From contig QEYB01000556.1 in assembly GCA_017562135.1 (NCBI GenBank), positions 248,001 to 312,000 of the forward strand: a DNA stretch of 64,000 nt, in the 5' to 3' direction. This DNA comes from Dipylidium caninum. Its lineage: Eukaryota > Platyhelminthes > Cestoda > Cyclophyllidea > Dipylidiidae. The translations under genes were made by a program, and so were the position numbers. Every line of letters begins with the position of its first letter. Within the stretch, counting starts at the first letter, position 1. Below the pieces are notes generated by a model. The model saw only the letters and a list, made by a program, of their open reading frames with translations, had not been told where the DNA came from and ran no database searches. Shown here piece after piece: positions 37,001 to 52,000 of this stretch.

Positions 37001-40000
37001 TACTTCTTTTTTTTCCATTCCGAAAAGCACTTTTTCCCTCGTATAAGTAGGTCGTAATAACCAGAATCGATGCTTCGAGCAAGATAAACCTGCGTTTTTC
37101 GAGAATTTTACTTTGACGGTTCACATATTTGAGTCCGCATTTTTTTATAAACCGAATTTTTTTGTAACTGCCTAATTTCTTTTTTTTGTTCGCCTCTGTA
37201 TCAGGTTCGGTGCATGAAAGCCATGGGATTTAGGGTTCCTCTTTCTATAGTGAATCGTGCCCACAAAACCAACATATTGTATCCTTCGGCGACTTCTTTA
37301 AATCAGAGTGTTCAAATATATGAGGCCACCTGCTCAAAAATAGACGCTAACAATGCTCAAAATCTGGCAATCTTGTGCGCGTACCTGCGTCGCGAAGCCC
37401 AAAGCTTAATAACTGAAGGCGTCCCACTAAACTGGGAATCCTATAGGTTGTCTGGTTTTGTTCAAAAGTTTGCAGAAGCAATTCTTCAGTTCCAGGAGAA
37501 GGTGGAGGACTTGCTTCAAGTCACTCGAGAAATTGATTTGCAGCTGAAAGCTCTAGTAACATGTTCCTATTCAAAGGAATCCTTTGAAGAAATTATTGGT
37601 AATTTATCTTTCCTCTAAATAGATTGAAATTTTCCTATTAACTTTTTTAGTCCCCTTTAGTCTTTGCTTTCTACAGTCGTGTGTAAATAATATCGTTTTC
37701 AGGGAATATTCAAAAGCTTGTCGATGATTTGAACCTTCACAAGTACTCTAATTTGGCTGAATGGGTTGCGAAACTGGATGTTGAGGTTGAAAATCGTTTA
37801 ACTACTCGTCTCGAAGCTGGTATCCGCGAGTGGACTCGTGTTTTGCGCACTGATGAAAAGCAAGCGGTATATTAATGAACATTTTTGGTTAAAACTGTCT
37901 GATATCTCATCATGTTTTACCAAACCTGCATTTTGCAGCCCTTTTTACCCTTGCCTTGACAAGATTCAACAAGTTAGAGTTCTTTTCTACTTTATTGGTC
38001 ACACAAGATGAACGGTTAATTTTATGCTTGAACTTACGAACCTGCACTTCAAGTTTGAAACTTGCAAGCAATAATTTAAGGTTCTCACACCAATTATTTT
38101 ATTGCTCTGCTTGTACAAGCCTATCTGATTAACAGCCAATAGTAATGACACTAGTGAACTTGCGTGTTCTCGTCGTTCTCAATAGACTTCAGTATTTGTC
38201 ACCAATTTAATAGATTCGGTTACTTTCTTAAGTTAATGTTTTTTTCGGCTCGAGTCGTTCGCTTTTACAGGTAATCTTACCTAAATTGATGTTTCAGCTT
38301 GTTGCTGAGTTATTATATATATTGACTGTCTCTGAATGCTTGGGATTAAAATAGTTTAATGCACATAGGAGTATCCACGGTCTATTCTAGGAGGAAGGTG
38401 AAGATGCTGACGCTGCAATGTCCACTTCGATGATGGTTTCTCAGCAGCGCCTTGGTGGAGAACCGAAAATTAAACCGATTTTTCTTGAACTGCGAATCAC
38501 TAACCAACAAATGCACCTACACCCCAGCATTGAAGTTGCCTCCCATGAACTTTATTCCCAACTCACCGCCTGGCAAAATATCATCCTAAATCTCCCGCGT
38601 ATTCAGCATTCTCGCTATCAGGTTTGACAATCTTTATTGAACTTGTCAAGATCGAAAACTACATTTCTTTTCTAAGCCTGGTAATCCATCAAGATATTAA
38701 AAGCGCTCCTGTGCCACTTGTAAAAACAAGAAGTGTCATCAATAGATGGGAAGATTTGCCTTCCACCTGTTTGCATTTTTCCGTAATATGCTTATTTATT
38801 GTTGTAATTCTGCTCTATTAAAGAATTGGAATTGTTTTAACATCTAATAGCTAGGCAAGAAATCCATTAAAACCCAGTATAATGTATATTGAACCTGGGG
38901 ATTTGTGCACGGTCTCTTTTTCCTACTAAAGTGCTCCAAACTCGAATTTGGTTTTCATCAAGGTTGGATTGAACACGGAGGAAGAGTCGCAGAAATTCAA
39001 CGTGAATCTCATATCAAGGCTCTCAAAGGAGAGCGATGTTCTGGTCCATGCACACGATGCCATTTTTGGAATTCTTGGTGAAACAGAGGAGTATGTGAAA
39101 ACGTGGACAAGTTATCAAGCTCTCTGGGATCTACAATTTGACCAAGTTTACAATCGTATTGGCACGAACCTTGAGGTAAATTTCGCCATTTACTTTCTCC
39201 CGAGAGTCGAGGCGTGCTATGATCAAGTTATCATTTTTGCCTTCTATCACTCAGGAATGTCGTACCTCGCATTTCAGTGTGATGAATTTTATTTCAATTC
39301 AAGTTTGTAGGTGGAGGAAAATTAATTCTATTTATTTTAACTTTTTCTTATGATTGTATTACTTCTTCCTTGTGGCATATGCAGTAGGTGCATTGTATTT
39401 GACTCAACAATTCCTTTTGCGTAGGTGTGGATGAATGTGCTGGATGAAATAAAAGTTATGCGGAAACACTTTGATGTCGCAGAAAACCAAAAGGCTTTTG
39501 GTCCAATAGTCATCGTATTCGGCAAGGTTCAATCAAAAGTTACGTTAAAATATGACAGCTGGCATAAAGAGATTTTAAGTAAATTTGGGAGCAACTTGGG
39601 AAATGAAATGCAGGATTTCTACAAACAAGTTTCTGAAGCTCGAACCGAGTTGGAGAAACGGTCTGTCGATTCGAGGGCAACAAGCGATGCAGTGAACACA
39701 ATTACATACACTCAATCACTGAAGCGCAAGCTAAAACAATGGGAAAAACAGGTTAATCTCTACAAAACAGGTCAAAACATTCTCTATCGTGATCGATTCC
39801 AATTTCCAAACAACTGGCGAGACTCGGAAAACATTCAAGGTGAATGGAGTGCCTTCCAAGAGATCCTGCGACGCAAAGAATTAAGTATTTCCAGCGAAGT
39901 AGCTAGTCTTCAAATGAAGATTGTTGCCGAGGATAAAGCAATTGAGGGAAAGACGACAGAACTTCTAAACAGTTGGCATAAAGAAAAACCTATTCAGGGT

Positions 40001-43000
40001 AATATGAAGCCAGATGAAGCCGTGAAGGCCCTTACAATCCTTGAAGGACAATTTCTGCGACTGAAAGAAGAAAGAACGAACATTCAACGTGCTAAGGAAG
40101 CCCTAGAACTTACGGAAGAAGGTGTTCTGCCTCCGAGCGAGGAGAGGGTTAATGTAGCATTAGAGGAACTTCAGGTTAGATATTACTGTTATCTGTGTTT
40201 ATCCGTTTTCTCTTATTCTACTTTTTTCCTGTCTACTTTTAATCAATCTGATGTTAGTGACCTAACTGCTTAAATCAGTAACTCGAGTTTGCATTATCTT
40301 CGTGCTAACTCTTTTCGATACTGGTTTTTTATTCAACGATGACCCATCTTGAATGTAGTGGTTCTCGTCTGTTATGTAAATTTCTCCACACGTTATTTTC
40401 AGTTCTCCGCTCTAGATTTGCCGCCTTGTGTTTTGCTACTACCCCTTACAATTTTTTGCTTACTGCTCTTTTCAATGTGTAGGATCTTAAAAATGTCTGG
40501 ATTGAACTTTCTCGTTTCTGGAAGGAGATTGACCAGCTTCGTGAGACGCCATGGCAATCGGTACAGCCTCGTAAAATCCGTCAACAGATTGATGAGATGG
40601 TGCGGCGGCTCAAGGAAGTGCCTGCGCGTCTTCGTCACTACGCAGCGTACGAACACATCAGGCATACTGTTCAGAATTTTGCCAAGGTCAACCCTATTGT
40701 AATCGATCTCAAATCAGAGGCTCTCAAAGAGCGCCATTGGCGCACTCTTATTCGAAAACTAAACGTTAACTGGGTAATGTCAGAACTCACTCTCGGCCAG
40801 CTATGGGACGTCGATTTGCAGAAAAATGAAGCTATTATTCGTGACGTCTTTCTCGTGGCGCAGGGTGAAAAGGCGTTGGAAGAGTTTATGAAACAAGTTA
40901 CGGAAGTATGGAAGTCCTATGAGCTGGATTTGGTGGTTTACCAGAATCGTTGTCGCCTTATTCGTGGCTGGGATGACCTCTTTAACAGGGTTAAAGAACA
41001 TATCAACAGTGTTAGTGCAATGAAATTGTCACCCTACTTCAAACAATTTGAGGAAGAGGCACTTACTTGGGAGGATAGATTAAATCGCATTAACGCTCTA
41101 TTCGATGTCTGGATTGATGTACAAAGAAGATGGGTGTACTTAGACGGTATCTTCTCGGGTTCTGCTGATATCAAAACTTTGCTTGCTCAAGAGTCGCAGC
41201 GTTTTTCCAGTGTTAGCACTGAATTTCTGGGCTTATTGAAGAAAGTTTCGAAATCTCCTCTCGTGATGGATGTTCTTAACATTCCTAATGTACAGCGACA
41301 GCTAGAAAGGCTCGCTGACCTTCTTTCCAAAATCCAGCGCTCGCTCGGTGAATATCTAGAGAGGCAGAGGTCTTCGTTTCCAAGGTATCTGGTTTTCCTT
41401 TTTACTTATTTGCTTTACAACGATTTGTCTCGGGAGCTACTTACGTGTGCTTACCTTACCCCTAATATCATCCCATAAATTTAAATGTTCTGATTTCATT
41501 TTTTACACTTGCTAAACTTTTGTATTATTTTAGATTTTACTTTGTTGGTGATGAGGATTTGTTGGAGATAATAGGGAATAGTAAAAATATTCCTCGACTG
41601 CAGAAACACTTTAAGAAAATGTTCGCAGGCGTAAACGCTATCAAATTAAACGAGGAGTATACCGAAATACTTGGCTTAGTTTCGAAGGAGGGCGAGGAAG
41701 TTGACTTCCTACATCCAATTTTGTAAAGGATAATCCGACTATCAACGACTGGCTTTCATTACTTGAAAAGGAGATGCGTATTACACTTGCTAGCTACTTG
41801 GGTCATGCAGTTGCTGAGTTGCAGGTAATTATACCAATGGAGGTTAAATTTTATTGCTGTCAATAATTATCGTGAAGTTCTAAATTTATAGAATAATTAT
41901 AACATATTTAGTGGATCGTTGGTGGTAAGCCTGTGCATTCTACGTGTGTTTCCACATTACCTGTTGTCATTTTATTTCGTACTGATATTTTTTAGTAGCT
42001 GTTGTTTCTCTGTCGTACGTTTGCCATTCCCTCTACCTTCAACACCAAATTTTATCCTAACATTTCATTTTATATTATCGTTTCCTTGTTGAATAAGCTT
42101 TGTTATTGGAAAAGCTGTTGTGTGCACATACTTCTACCTATGAAACTCGTATCATCAAACTCATAGCGGATCCAAAACCGCTTTTCTCTCAATTTCCAGA
42201 AACTTCGGTCAGCTCCGGACCTAGAGTCGACGGGCTTTCTTAGTTGGTTGGATCGCTACCAGGCGCAATTAGTGGTCCTTGCTGCCCAAATATGTTGGTC
42301 GGAATCTGTGGAAGCTGCCTTAAATAATGCCAAGACATCCGAATCCCTTACAGTCTGCCTTCAATCTGTAGAATCAATGCTGACATTGCTTGCTGACACT
42401 GTACTCAGTGAACAGCCTCCCGTTCGCCGCCGCAAACTCGAACACTTGATAATGGAGCACGTCCACCAACGCGATGTCCTCCGTTCGCTCATTCAAGCGA
42501 GTGTTAAGTCTTCTCAATCCTTCAGTTGGCTTTCTCAAATGCGTTTCTATTTCGATCCTAAACAAGCCGACCCACTAACTCAAGTATCTATACACATGGC
42601 AAACGCAAAATTTGCCTATGGCTTCGAATATCTCGGTGTGATGGATCGTCTAGTTCAGACTCCACTTACGGATCGCTGTTATCTAACGATGACACAAGCT
42701 TTAGAAGCCCGCCTTGGTGGATCTCCCTTTGGCCCTGCTGGCACAGGGAAGACAGAGTCTGTAAAGGCTCTCGGTATGCAGTTGGGCCGCTTCGTCCTCG
42801 TCTTTAACTGTGATGAAACCTTTGACTTCCATGCGATGGGTCGCATTTTTGTCGGTCTTTGTCAGGTCGGTGCGTGGGGGTGTTTCGATGAATTCAATCG
42901 GTTGGAGGAAAGAATGCTTTCAGCAGTCTCACAACAGATTCAAGGTATTCAGGAAGCGCTCAGAGATCAGTCGACTGGCAAAGATGTTACCGTTGAACTT

Positions 43001-46000
43001 CTTGGTAAAATGTGAGCTTTTTTTATCAGTCTAAGACATGTTTCTGTTTTCATTTCGTTTTACTGGTAAAGTGCCTTATTTACGACAGGTTTCTGTCAAC
43101 CCTGACATGGCCATCTTTATCACAATGAACCCCGGATACGCCGGCCGTTCGAATTTGCCTGACAATTTGAAGAAACTTTTCCGTTCGCTGGCTATGACTC
43201 AACCGGACCGTCAGTTGATTGCTCAAGTCATGCTCTACTCACAGGTTCATTTTCAAAATAGCTCCTTAATTGCGGGCACATTTCGAACAAGAAAAAACTT
43301 ATAGCACTATCATTCATCCCCATAGTTATTTCACTGATCTATTCTTTACGTTATGCAAGATTTTCCATATTACTTATTGAAGTTCTACTTGTTACAGGGC
43401 TTTCGAACTGCAGAGTTGTTGTCGGACAAAGTCGTCCCCTTGTTCAAACTGTGTGACGAACAGCTTTCCCCACAGTCGCATTACGACTTCGGACTTCGTG
43501 CATTAAAATCTGTGTTAGTCTCGGCTGGTAATGTTAAACGCGACCGCATAAAGCGTATAAAGGATGAAATTAAACTGAATAATGAGAATGTAAGTACTCT
43601 TTCTGGAGGCATGTTTTTCTCCAATTTGTAACGGGTGTTTTCTTGTGAAATTGAGTACTTTGCCATGAACTTTTTAGTGTTTTATTATTTAATCTAGATA
43701 AATGAGTCTGCCATTGCCGAACATTTACAGGAACAGGAAATTCTTATTCAGTCAATAATGGAAACAATGGTGCCGAAACTAGTGGCCCAAGACATACCCC
43801 TTTTATACTCATTGCTTAAAGACGTCTTCCCAGGCATAGCTTATAACCCATCACCTATGGAAGATCTCCGACGTGAGTTAAAACGGGTTTGCGCCGAAAT
43901 GTACCTTGTTTACAACGAAGACATGTCAGACAGCGGTGCCAATGGTGCTCTTTGGGTTGAAAAAGTGCTTCAGCTCTATCAGATCAGTTGCATTCATCAT
44001 GGCCTTATGATGGTGGGCCCTAGCGGAAGTGGAAAATCCATGGCCTGGCGTGCTTTGCTCAAAGCATTGGAACGAGCAGAAGGCGTTGAAGGTGTTGCCC
44101 ATGTCATCGATCCTAAGTCCATCAGCAAGGACTCCCTATATGGATACCTTGACCCAAATACTCGTGAATGGACTGATGGCCTCTTCACCTACACTTTACG
44201 AAAGTACTTTTTTTTCATATTCTCTACTTATACCAGTTATGTTTAACCTGTGAGAGACGCGCAAGTTTAAAATGTTCATATACCGTATTGGAAAGTGATT
44301 TGATTTATTCCATAATTTTAACATACTATTGACATTTAGGTACTTAGGTTTTAAATTTTTCTGTCTATTACCATTTTCAATGGTTTTTTTAGGATTATCG
44401 ATAGTATCCGCGGTGAATCACAAAAACGGCAATGGATAATTTTTGATGGTGATGTTGATCCAGAGTGGGTGGAAAATTTGAATTCCGTTCTGGATGATAA
44501 CAAGTTGCTGACTTTACCTAATGGTGAACGTCTCGGGATACCGCCAAATGTTCGTATCATGTTCGAAGTTCAAGACCTAAGATATGCAACTCTGGCCACT
44601 GTCTCACGTTGTGGGATGATCTGGTTTTCAGAGGATGTTGTCACTCCTGAAATGATAATGACGAACTTCCTTCGCTACCTACAAAATGTACCCGTCGATG
44701 AAGATGAGGACGCTGACCTAAGCTTCACCAACCCTGCGTCGCTTGTCGCTACTAGCGGAGGGGGCGACCAAGCCGTCTCATCCCCTGTTGAAGGTGCTCC
44801 ACTGCTAGTCACTTCTACTATTCAAACCCAGAGGGACATTGCAAATATGCTTCTTCCTCATTTCACCAGTAACGGTTTAGTGTCACGTTGTCTCGAGTTT
44901 GCTAAGGATCTTGATCACATCATGGACTTTACACAGTTGCGTGCACTTACCAGCCTCTTCTCCCTCCTAAAACAATCGGTTCGAGCCGTTCTTGTCCATA
45001 ACACCACACATACGGACTTTCCAATGCCAATGGATCAAATGGAGCCTTTTGTAACAAAATCTCTTGTCAGTGGAATAATATGGTCTATGGCCGGGGATGG
45101 CCCATCTGATGTTCGCATGCAAATGAGTGAATTTGTTAGGCAGGTTACAACCATTTCTCTTCCCCCTCCTGGTGTACCAATCATTGATTATGAAGTGACC
45201 ATCTCTGGGGAATGGCAACCATGGATCAATAAAGTTCCCGTCATTGAGGTAGAGTCGCACAAAATCAATACAATGGACGTTGTTGTGCCTACGCTTGATA
45301 CTGTGCGTCATGAAGCACTTTTGTACACCTGGCTGGCCGAGCACCGACCCATGGTGCTTTGCGGTCCTCCCGGTTCTGGTAAAACCATGACTCTCTTCAG
45401 CGCTTTGAGAAGTCTGCCAGACATGGAGGTGGTTGGATTGAATTTCTCGAGTGCTACTACTCCCGAGTTGATGCTGAAAACATTTGACCAATATTGCGAA
45501 TATCGCAAGACGCCTAATGGCCTCGTGCTTGCTCCACAACAGATCAACAAGTGGCTAGTGTTTTTCTGTGATGAAATTAACTTGCCCAACAAAGATAACT
45601 ATGGCACTCAAAGGGTCATTAGTTTTCTTCGGCAGATGTTGGAGCATTCGGGCTTCTATCAAACTAGCGACATGCAGTGGGTTCGATTTGAAAGGATCCA
45701 GTTTGTTGGTGCCTGTAATCCACCTACGGATCCAGGAAGAAAACCTCTTTCTCACCGTTTTCTTCGCCATGTCCCAGTTGTCTACGTAGACTATCCTGGC
45801 GAAACCTCACTCAAACAAATTTATGGCACTTTTAATCGCGCCATGCTTCGGATGCTTCCTGCATTACGATCTCAGGCTGATGCGCTTACCAACTCCATGG
45901 TGGATTTCTATCTTCGATCACAAAATCGCTTCACCATCGACATGCAACCTCACTATATTTACAGTCCTCGGGAATTAACCCGCTGGGTCCGTGGCATTCA

Positions 46001-49000
46001 TGAGGCCCTTAAACCACTCGAATCCCTTTCTGTCGAAGGTCTTGTGCGTATTTGGGCTCACGAAGCTCTAAGACTTTTCCAAGATCGTCTGATTGAAGAT
46101 AATGAGCGCCTTTGGACAGACCAGAATGTAGACGAGGTTGCCATGACTTATTTCCCATTAATTGATCATGTGACTGCTCTTAAGCGTCCCATACTGTTCA
46201 GCAATTGGCTTTCAAAAGACTACGTTGCCGTCGACCGAGAAGCGCTTCGTGAATATGTCAAAGCTCGGCTCAAAGTGTTCTATGAAGAAGAACTTGATGT
46301 ACCTCTTGTTTTATTCAATCAAGTGCTCGATCATGTGCTTCGAATCGACAGAGTTTTCAGGCAGTCACAAGGTCATCTTCTTTTAATCGGTATCAGCGGG
46401 GCCGGTAAAACCACCCTCTCTCGTTTCGTTTCGTGGATAAACGGTCTCTCTGTCTTCCAAGTAAAAGTACATAACAAGTATACCCCGGAGGACTTCGATG
46501 AGGATCTTCGGAACGTCCTGCGTCGCGCCGGGTGTAAGGGGGAGAAGATTACTTTCATAATGGATGAGTCGAACGTGATAGACTCGAGCTTCCTGGAGAG
46601 AATGAATACACTACTAGCCAACGGCGAAGTACCCGGTCTGTTCGAAGGCGATGAATTTGCAGCGCTGATGACCCAGTGTAAGGAAGGTGCAGCAAGGGAG
46701 GGGCTTATGGTCGACTCACAAGAAGAGCTCTACAAATGGTTTACTAATCAAATCTGTCGAAATCTACATGTCGTATTTACCATGAATCCATCTTCTGAGG
46801 GGCTCAAAGATAAAGCCGCTACTTCGCCCGCATTATTCAACAGATGCGTTCTCAATTGGTTCGGTGATTGGTCACTCGAAGCTTACTTCCAAGTAAAGTA
46901 CCTTTTGCTGATTTTGAATGTTGATAAATCATATATCATCGCTGTTAATCATTTTATTTTCCAATTATCCGTTACAAAATCTATTCCTATTTTTCAAGGT
47001 TGACTTTTTCTTGTCTGAAGTTTCACTTTTAACATTTCAGGTTGGCAAAGAATTCACAGAGAAATTGGACCTTGAGCGCCCCGACTATCAAACACCGGAA
47101 GTAATGCCTTATGTCGCCGAGGGCCTACTTCCCGATATGCCGACCTACCGCGACATGGTTGTAAACGCTTTCGTTTTCGTGCACCAATCTCTCCATCGCG
47201 CCAACGAGCGCCTACAGAAACGTGGGGGTCGTATCATGGCAATCACTCCACGTCATTTTCTCGATTTCATCAGTCATTACGTGAAGTTGATCGGGGAAAA
47301 AAGATCGGATTTGGAAGAACAGCAATTGCATCTGAATGTTGGATTACAAAAGATTAAAGAGACAGTTCAACAAGTTGAGGTCATGCAAAAATCATTGACA
47401 AGGAAGAGCAAAGAGTTAGAAGAAATGAATGAGGCCGCCAATGCTAAGCTAAAACAAATGGTCAAAGATCAACAAGAAGCCGAACAAAGAAAAACAACGA
47501 GTCAGAGCCTACAAGTCGAATTAGAGAAGCAAAGGGAATATATTAAGGAAAAAAGGGCACTGGTGGTGGAGGAACTCAGTCAAGTAGAACCTGCTGTGAA
47601 TGACGCCAAACAGGGTACTCATGCCATCTTTGTATAGACTTCGGCGATCTACTTTACGCATTCAATACAAAATTACTCTTATGCTTGAGCGATAGGCCAA
47701 TTTTTTGTTACTTTGTTTATTATGCCGTTTTTTAGCTTACAGGTGCGTTCACTTACAGGAAGTTCATCTGTTGTTGATATTTTTACACTTCATTGAGGTA
47801 GTAATTAGTATGCTCAATCACAAGGCTGTTTATAGTACTGGTCTTCGTAAAACAAGCCTCATGCGATTTTCCACTTATTTTTTCGGCGGACACTTTTTAT
47901 CTACCACAAATAGATTTTATTTGACCCTTTACTTTTTACCTTTTTTTGCAATGTTGCAGTGCTCGAAGCTTAATGTCTGATTAGCGTAACTCCTTTTGAC
48001 AATGGAAAAGCCCTATATCTGTGTTCTTGTGTTTCAGCTGTTGAAGGCATCCGTAAAAAGGATATTCAAGAAATTAAGGCCATGAGGAACCCACCTCCAG
48101 CAGTAAAAATGGCCCTCGAAGCTATCTGTCTTCTGCTAGGTGAAAAGTCAACGGATTGGCGTCAGATATTGACAGTCATCGTCAAAGATTCCTTCGTCCC
48201 AAGCATTCTCAACTTCGACACCGAAGAGATCACGTATGCCTTCTTATATGCTGTGCTACTAACCTGACTCACCTGGCACTAAAGACTAAAATGTAGTCGT
48301 ACAAAGCATTGACCGTTGTTAACATGGTGGAAATTTCGTGAAAATTAGCGAAACCTTTGGGTTGCTAAATTTCTATTTTAAGTTTATTTATAGTCTTTAT
48401 ATCGCAAATTATTTCGTCGTTTGACTTTCAGTGATTCAATTCGTGAAACTATGAAAAAGAAATATATAGAGAATCCAGAATTCAATTACGAGAAAGTGAA
48501 TCGAGCAAGTACAGCTTGTGGACCAATGGTTAAATGGGCCGTTGCACAGGTTAGTTCATTCATAACTGTTGTTTCTGTTTTCTTCAAGTGTGATTACGCT
48601 GTTGCATTGTGGTGCAGTCGCTATCTTATAAGACACGGGACATTGATCCAGAATCTTTACTTTCCTTCATTGGAGATAAATATTTACTGATATTGTTAAT
48701 TTAGATAGGGTACGCTGATATTCTAAAGAAGGTGGAACCCCTTCGAGACGAACTGAAAGCTCTGGAAGATGCGGCTAGTGTTAACGAGAAGAAGGCTGAG
48801 GATGTGGAATCGATAATAGCAGCCCTTGAAAAATCGATTGCCAAATACAAGGATGAGTATGCGGTTCTAATTAGTCAAGCCCAATCAATTAAGGCTGATT
48901 TAGCTTCGGTTGAGGCTAAGGTCTGTTATCTCCTTTATTCAATTTCACTCTCCACTCACGCGCTTTTAGTTGAGCGAACGCATTTCATAATCCTTTCGAA

Positions 49001-52000
49001 ATAACTTTGCAGAATTTTGTAACCTAGACAGTCTCATAATTTTTGTGTTGGATTTTTACACCCTTCCTTGTGTGGCCCTTTTAGGTGGAACGTTCGGTTG
49101 CGTTAATTAAGTCTTTGAGCAGTGAACGTATACGCTGGGAGGCGGGATCAGAGACATTTAAATCGCAAATGGCCACCATCATTGGCGACTGTCTTCTTTC
49201 CTCTGCATTCATGGCCTACGCTGGTATTTCGACCAAAGTCTGCGCCTCAGTCTTGTGTCTTCATGGGCCATTCACCTGAATGCTGCTGGCATTCAGTTTA
49301 GACCCGATTTGGCCCGTGTCGAAGTAGGGCGACGTATTTTTTCTCGTTTATTTCCAATGGGTTGACGTAGTCCTTGTGCATTCCTACTTTAGTTAAAATT
49401 GTTTCACGGCGTTTAGTAATTAGGTCCGCTTTAAACATGTCATCAAAATGAGGTTAAAATAGACGACCGATTGACACATAACCCCCTATATATTTCGTTT
49501 TTAGTACCTTTCGACGCCCGATGAGCGATTACGTTGGCAAGCCAGTGTACTTCCCAATGATGAACTTAGTGTTGAGAATGCTATCATCCTGCGCCGATTC
49601 AATCGTTACCCTCTTATCATTGATCCAAGTGGTCAGGCCATCGAATTCCTCATGGAAGAGTACAAAGCCAAGAAAATCTCCAAAACTTCATTCCTCGACG
49701 ACGCCTTCAGGAAAACTCTCGAGTCCTCGTTGCGGTTCGGAACGCCTCTCCTAGTACAGGATGTTGAATCGTACGATCCCATTCTCAATCCCGTACTTAA
49801 CCGCGAAGTCAGGCGTACAGGCGGTCGCACCCTAATTACGCTGGGTGATCAGGATATTGACTTGTCACCGACATTCACAATTTTTCTTTCGACTCGTGAC
49901 CCTTCCGTTGATTTTGCACCTGATATTTGCTCGAGAGTTACTTTTGTAAACTTTACCGTAACCCATAGCAGTCTTCAAAGTCAATGTTTAAATGCGGTTC
50001 TGAAAGCTGAAAGGCCAGATGTCGATAATAAGCGGTCGGATTTGTTGAAGATGCAAGGCGAATTCCAGTTGAGACTGCGCCATTTGGAAAAGGATCTGCT
50101 ACAGGCCCTTAATGCTGCTGAGGTTGGTTTCACCTTGGGATAGTTTTCATGGACTTTTTTAATGGCATTCTGCTTATATTATGAATCGATAGTTTTATTT
50201 GATATATTAGCGGTCGTATAAAACATATCCTTTAGGAAGTGTCATGTCTGCTTTTAGTTTGATTTCTTCTTCTTTGCAGGGCAACCTACTCGATGATGAT
50301 AATATAATCACTAATCTGGAGACCTTGAAGAAGGAAGCCGGTGAAGTTGCTAAAAAAGTAGAAGAGACGGATGCAATTATGACGGAAGTGGATAACGTTT
50401 CGCAACAATACGTTCCACTCTCACAGGCTTGTTCAGGGATATATTTCACTTTAGACGCTCTCAATCAAGTCCATTTCCTTTATCAATACTCACTCCAATT
50501 CCTTCTCTCTATCTTCAACTTTGTCCTTACGCAAAATGAGAATCTTAAAGGTGTCACTGACAGCAAAGCAAGGTTGGACATCATCACCAAGGACCTTTTT
50601 CAAGTTACTTACAATCGTGTTTCCCGTGGGATGCTACATAGTGATCAGATTACATTAGCCGTGCTACTAGCGCGGATCTATTTGAAGGGCAAGGCGGCGT
50701 CTGGTGCGGCATTTGAATCTGAATTTTCCGTCTTCCTCCATGGCCAGGATAGTGCGAGTCTGTTAACCAGCAAGAATTTGCCTGATATCATAGGTCTTTC
50801 AGTCGAACAGCGTGCCGCGCTTAGCAGATTGCAGAGCCAGTTACCAGCGTTCAAGAATGTCGTGTTAGCCATTGGAAATGAAAAACGCTTCAACACGTGG
50901 TTAGAAACTGTCTCACCCGAGGTAGTCGATCTGCGTATTTTTTAAATTCTCTAAGTATTGCCAGTAGTTTTTTCTTATCATTCTGGGGGAATTTTTCGAT
51001 GTGCTTTTATTGTAACTGGCGTATGAAGTCATAAAACCCTCATATGCCCACATCTCCATAGCTGTCACCCTCCACCGATTTTTTCCTCCAGCTTTGAAAT
51101 ACGAATTTAGAGTAAGTGTAGTTGGGAAGGGGAGGCGGAGGGGGTTTTGCGGAACTGAAATGTATTAAACTGGCTATTGAATCTATTTATCTCATCATTA
51201 CAGACTGAAGTTCCGACTCTATGGGATTTGCCAAACGCCCAAGCCACTGCTGTGGGCAACGCGGTTTATAGCTTGCTGCTTATTCAGGCACTTCGGCCTG
51301 ATCGTCTCTTGGCTTGTGCCCATATGCTGGTTTCGGCAGTATTGGGTCAAAGTTTTATGGACGCCGCACGTGCTAATCTTGATTTGGGTCCGATTGTTGA
51401 GCAAGAAATCAAGTCCCATATACCCGTTCTTCTCTGTGCTACTCCGGTACCACTTTATTGTTTTCACTTTCACATTGTTGGAACACTTTCATCCTTGTGA
51501 TATTTTCATTAAATCATTTTACGTTATCATTTGAGCCGTTATTTTCCCGTGAAGGCAATCCGTAATTAATAAATGTTTACTCTGCAGGGCTTTGATCCAA
51601 GTGGTCGTGTGGAGGATCTCGCTAGCGACTTGAAAAAAACGCTAACCGGCATAGCCATTGGTTCTGCGGAAGGATTTTCGCAAACTGAAAAAGCCATTAA
51701 TACGGCTGTAAAACAGGGCAAGTGGGTGATGCTTAAGAATGTCCACCTCGCGCCATCATGGCTTGTTCAGTTGGAAAAGAAACTCCATTCTTTCCACCCC
51801 CATCCCAACTTCCGTTTATTCCTCACTATGGAAATTAATCCAAAACTTCCTGTCAATCTGCTTCGTTCTGGTCGGGTTTTCGTTTTCGAACCTCCACCGG
51901 GTATCAAGGTTTGTCTAACTATTTCACACTTTTTCGTATTTGTCATGCTTTATATTTTACCAATCCTCGGAATTTCTCGCTTTTCAATTATAGGATGGCC

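Noticed and set aside
40349..40702. 117-codon plus-strand frame between dynein exons
   Set aside because: It overlaps the conserved dynein frame of exon 40483-41384 in another frame.
44967..45539. 190-codon minus-strand frame inside dynein
   Set aside because: It is a shadow of the conserved dynein exon 44393-46892 on the opposite strand.
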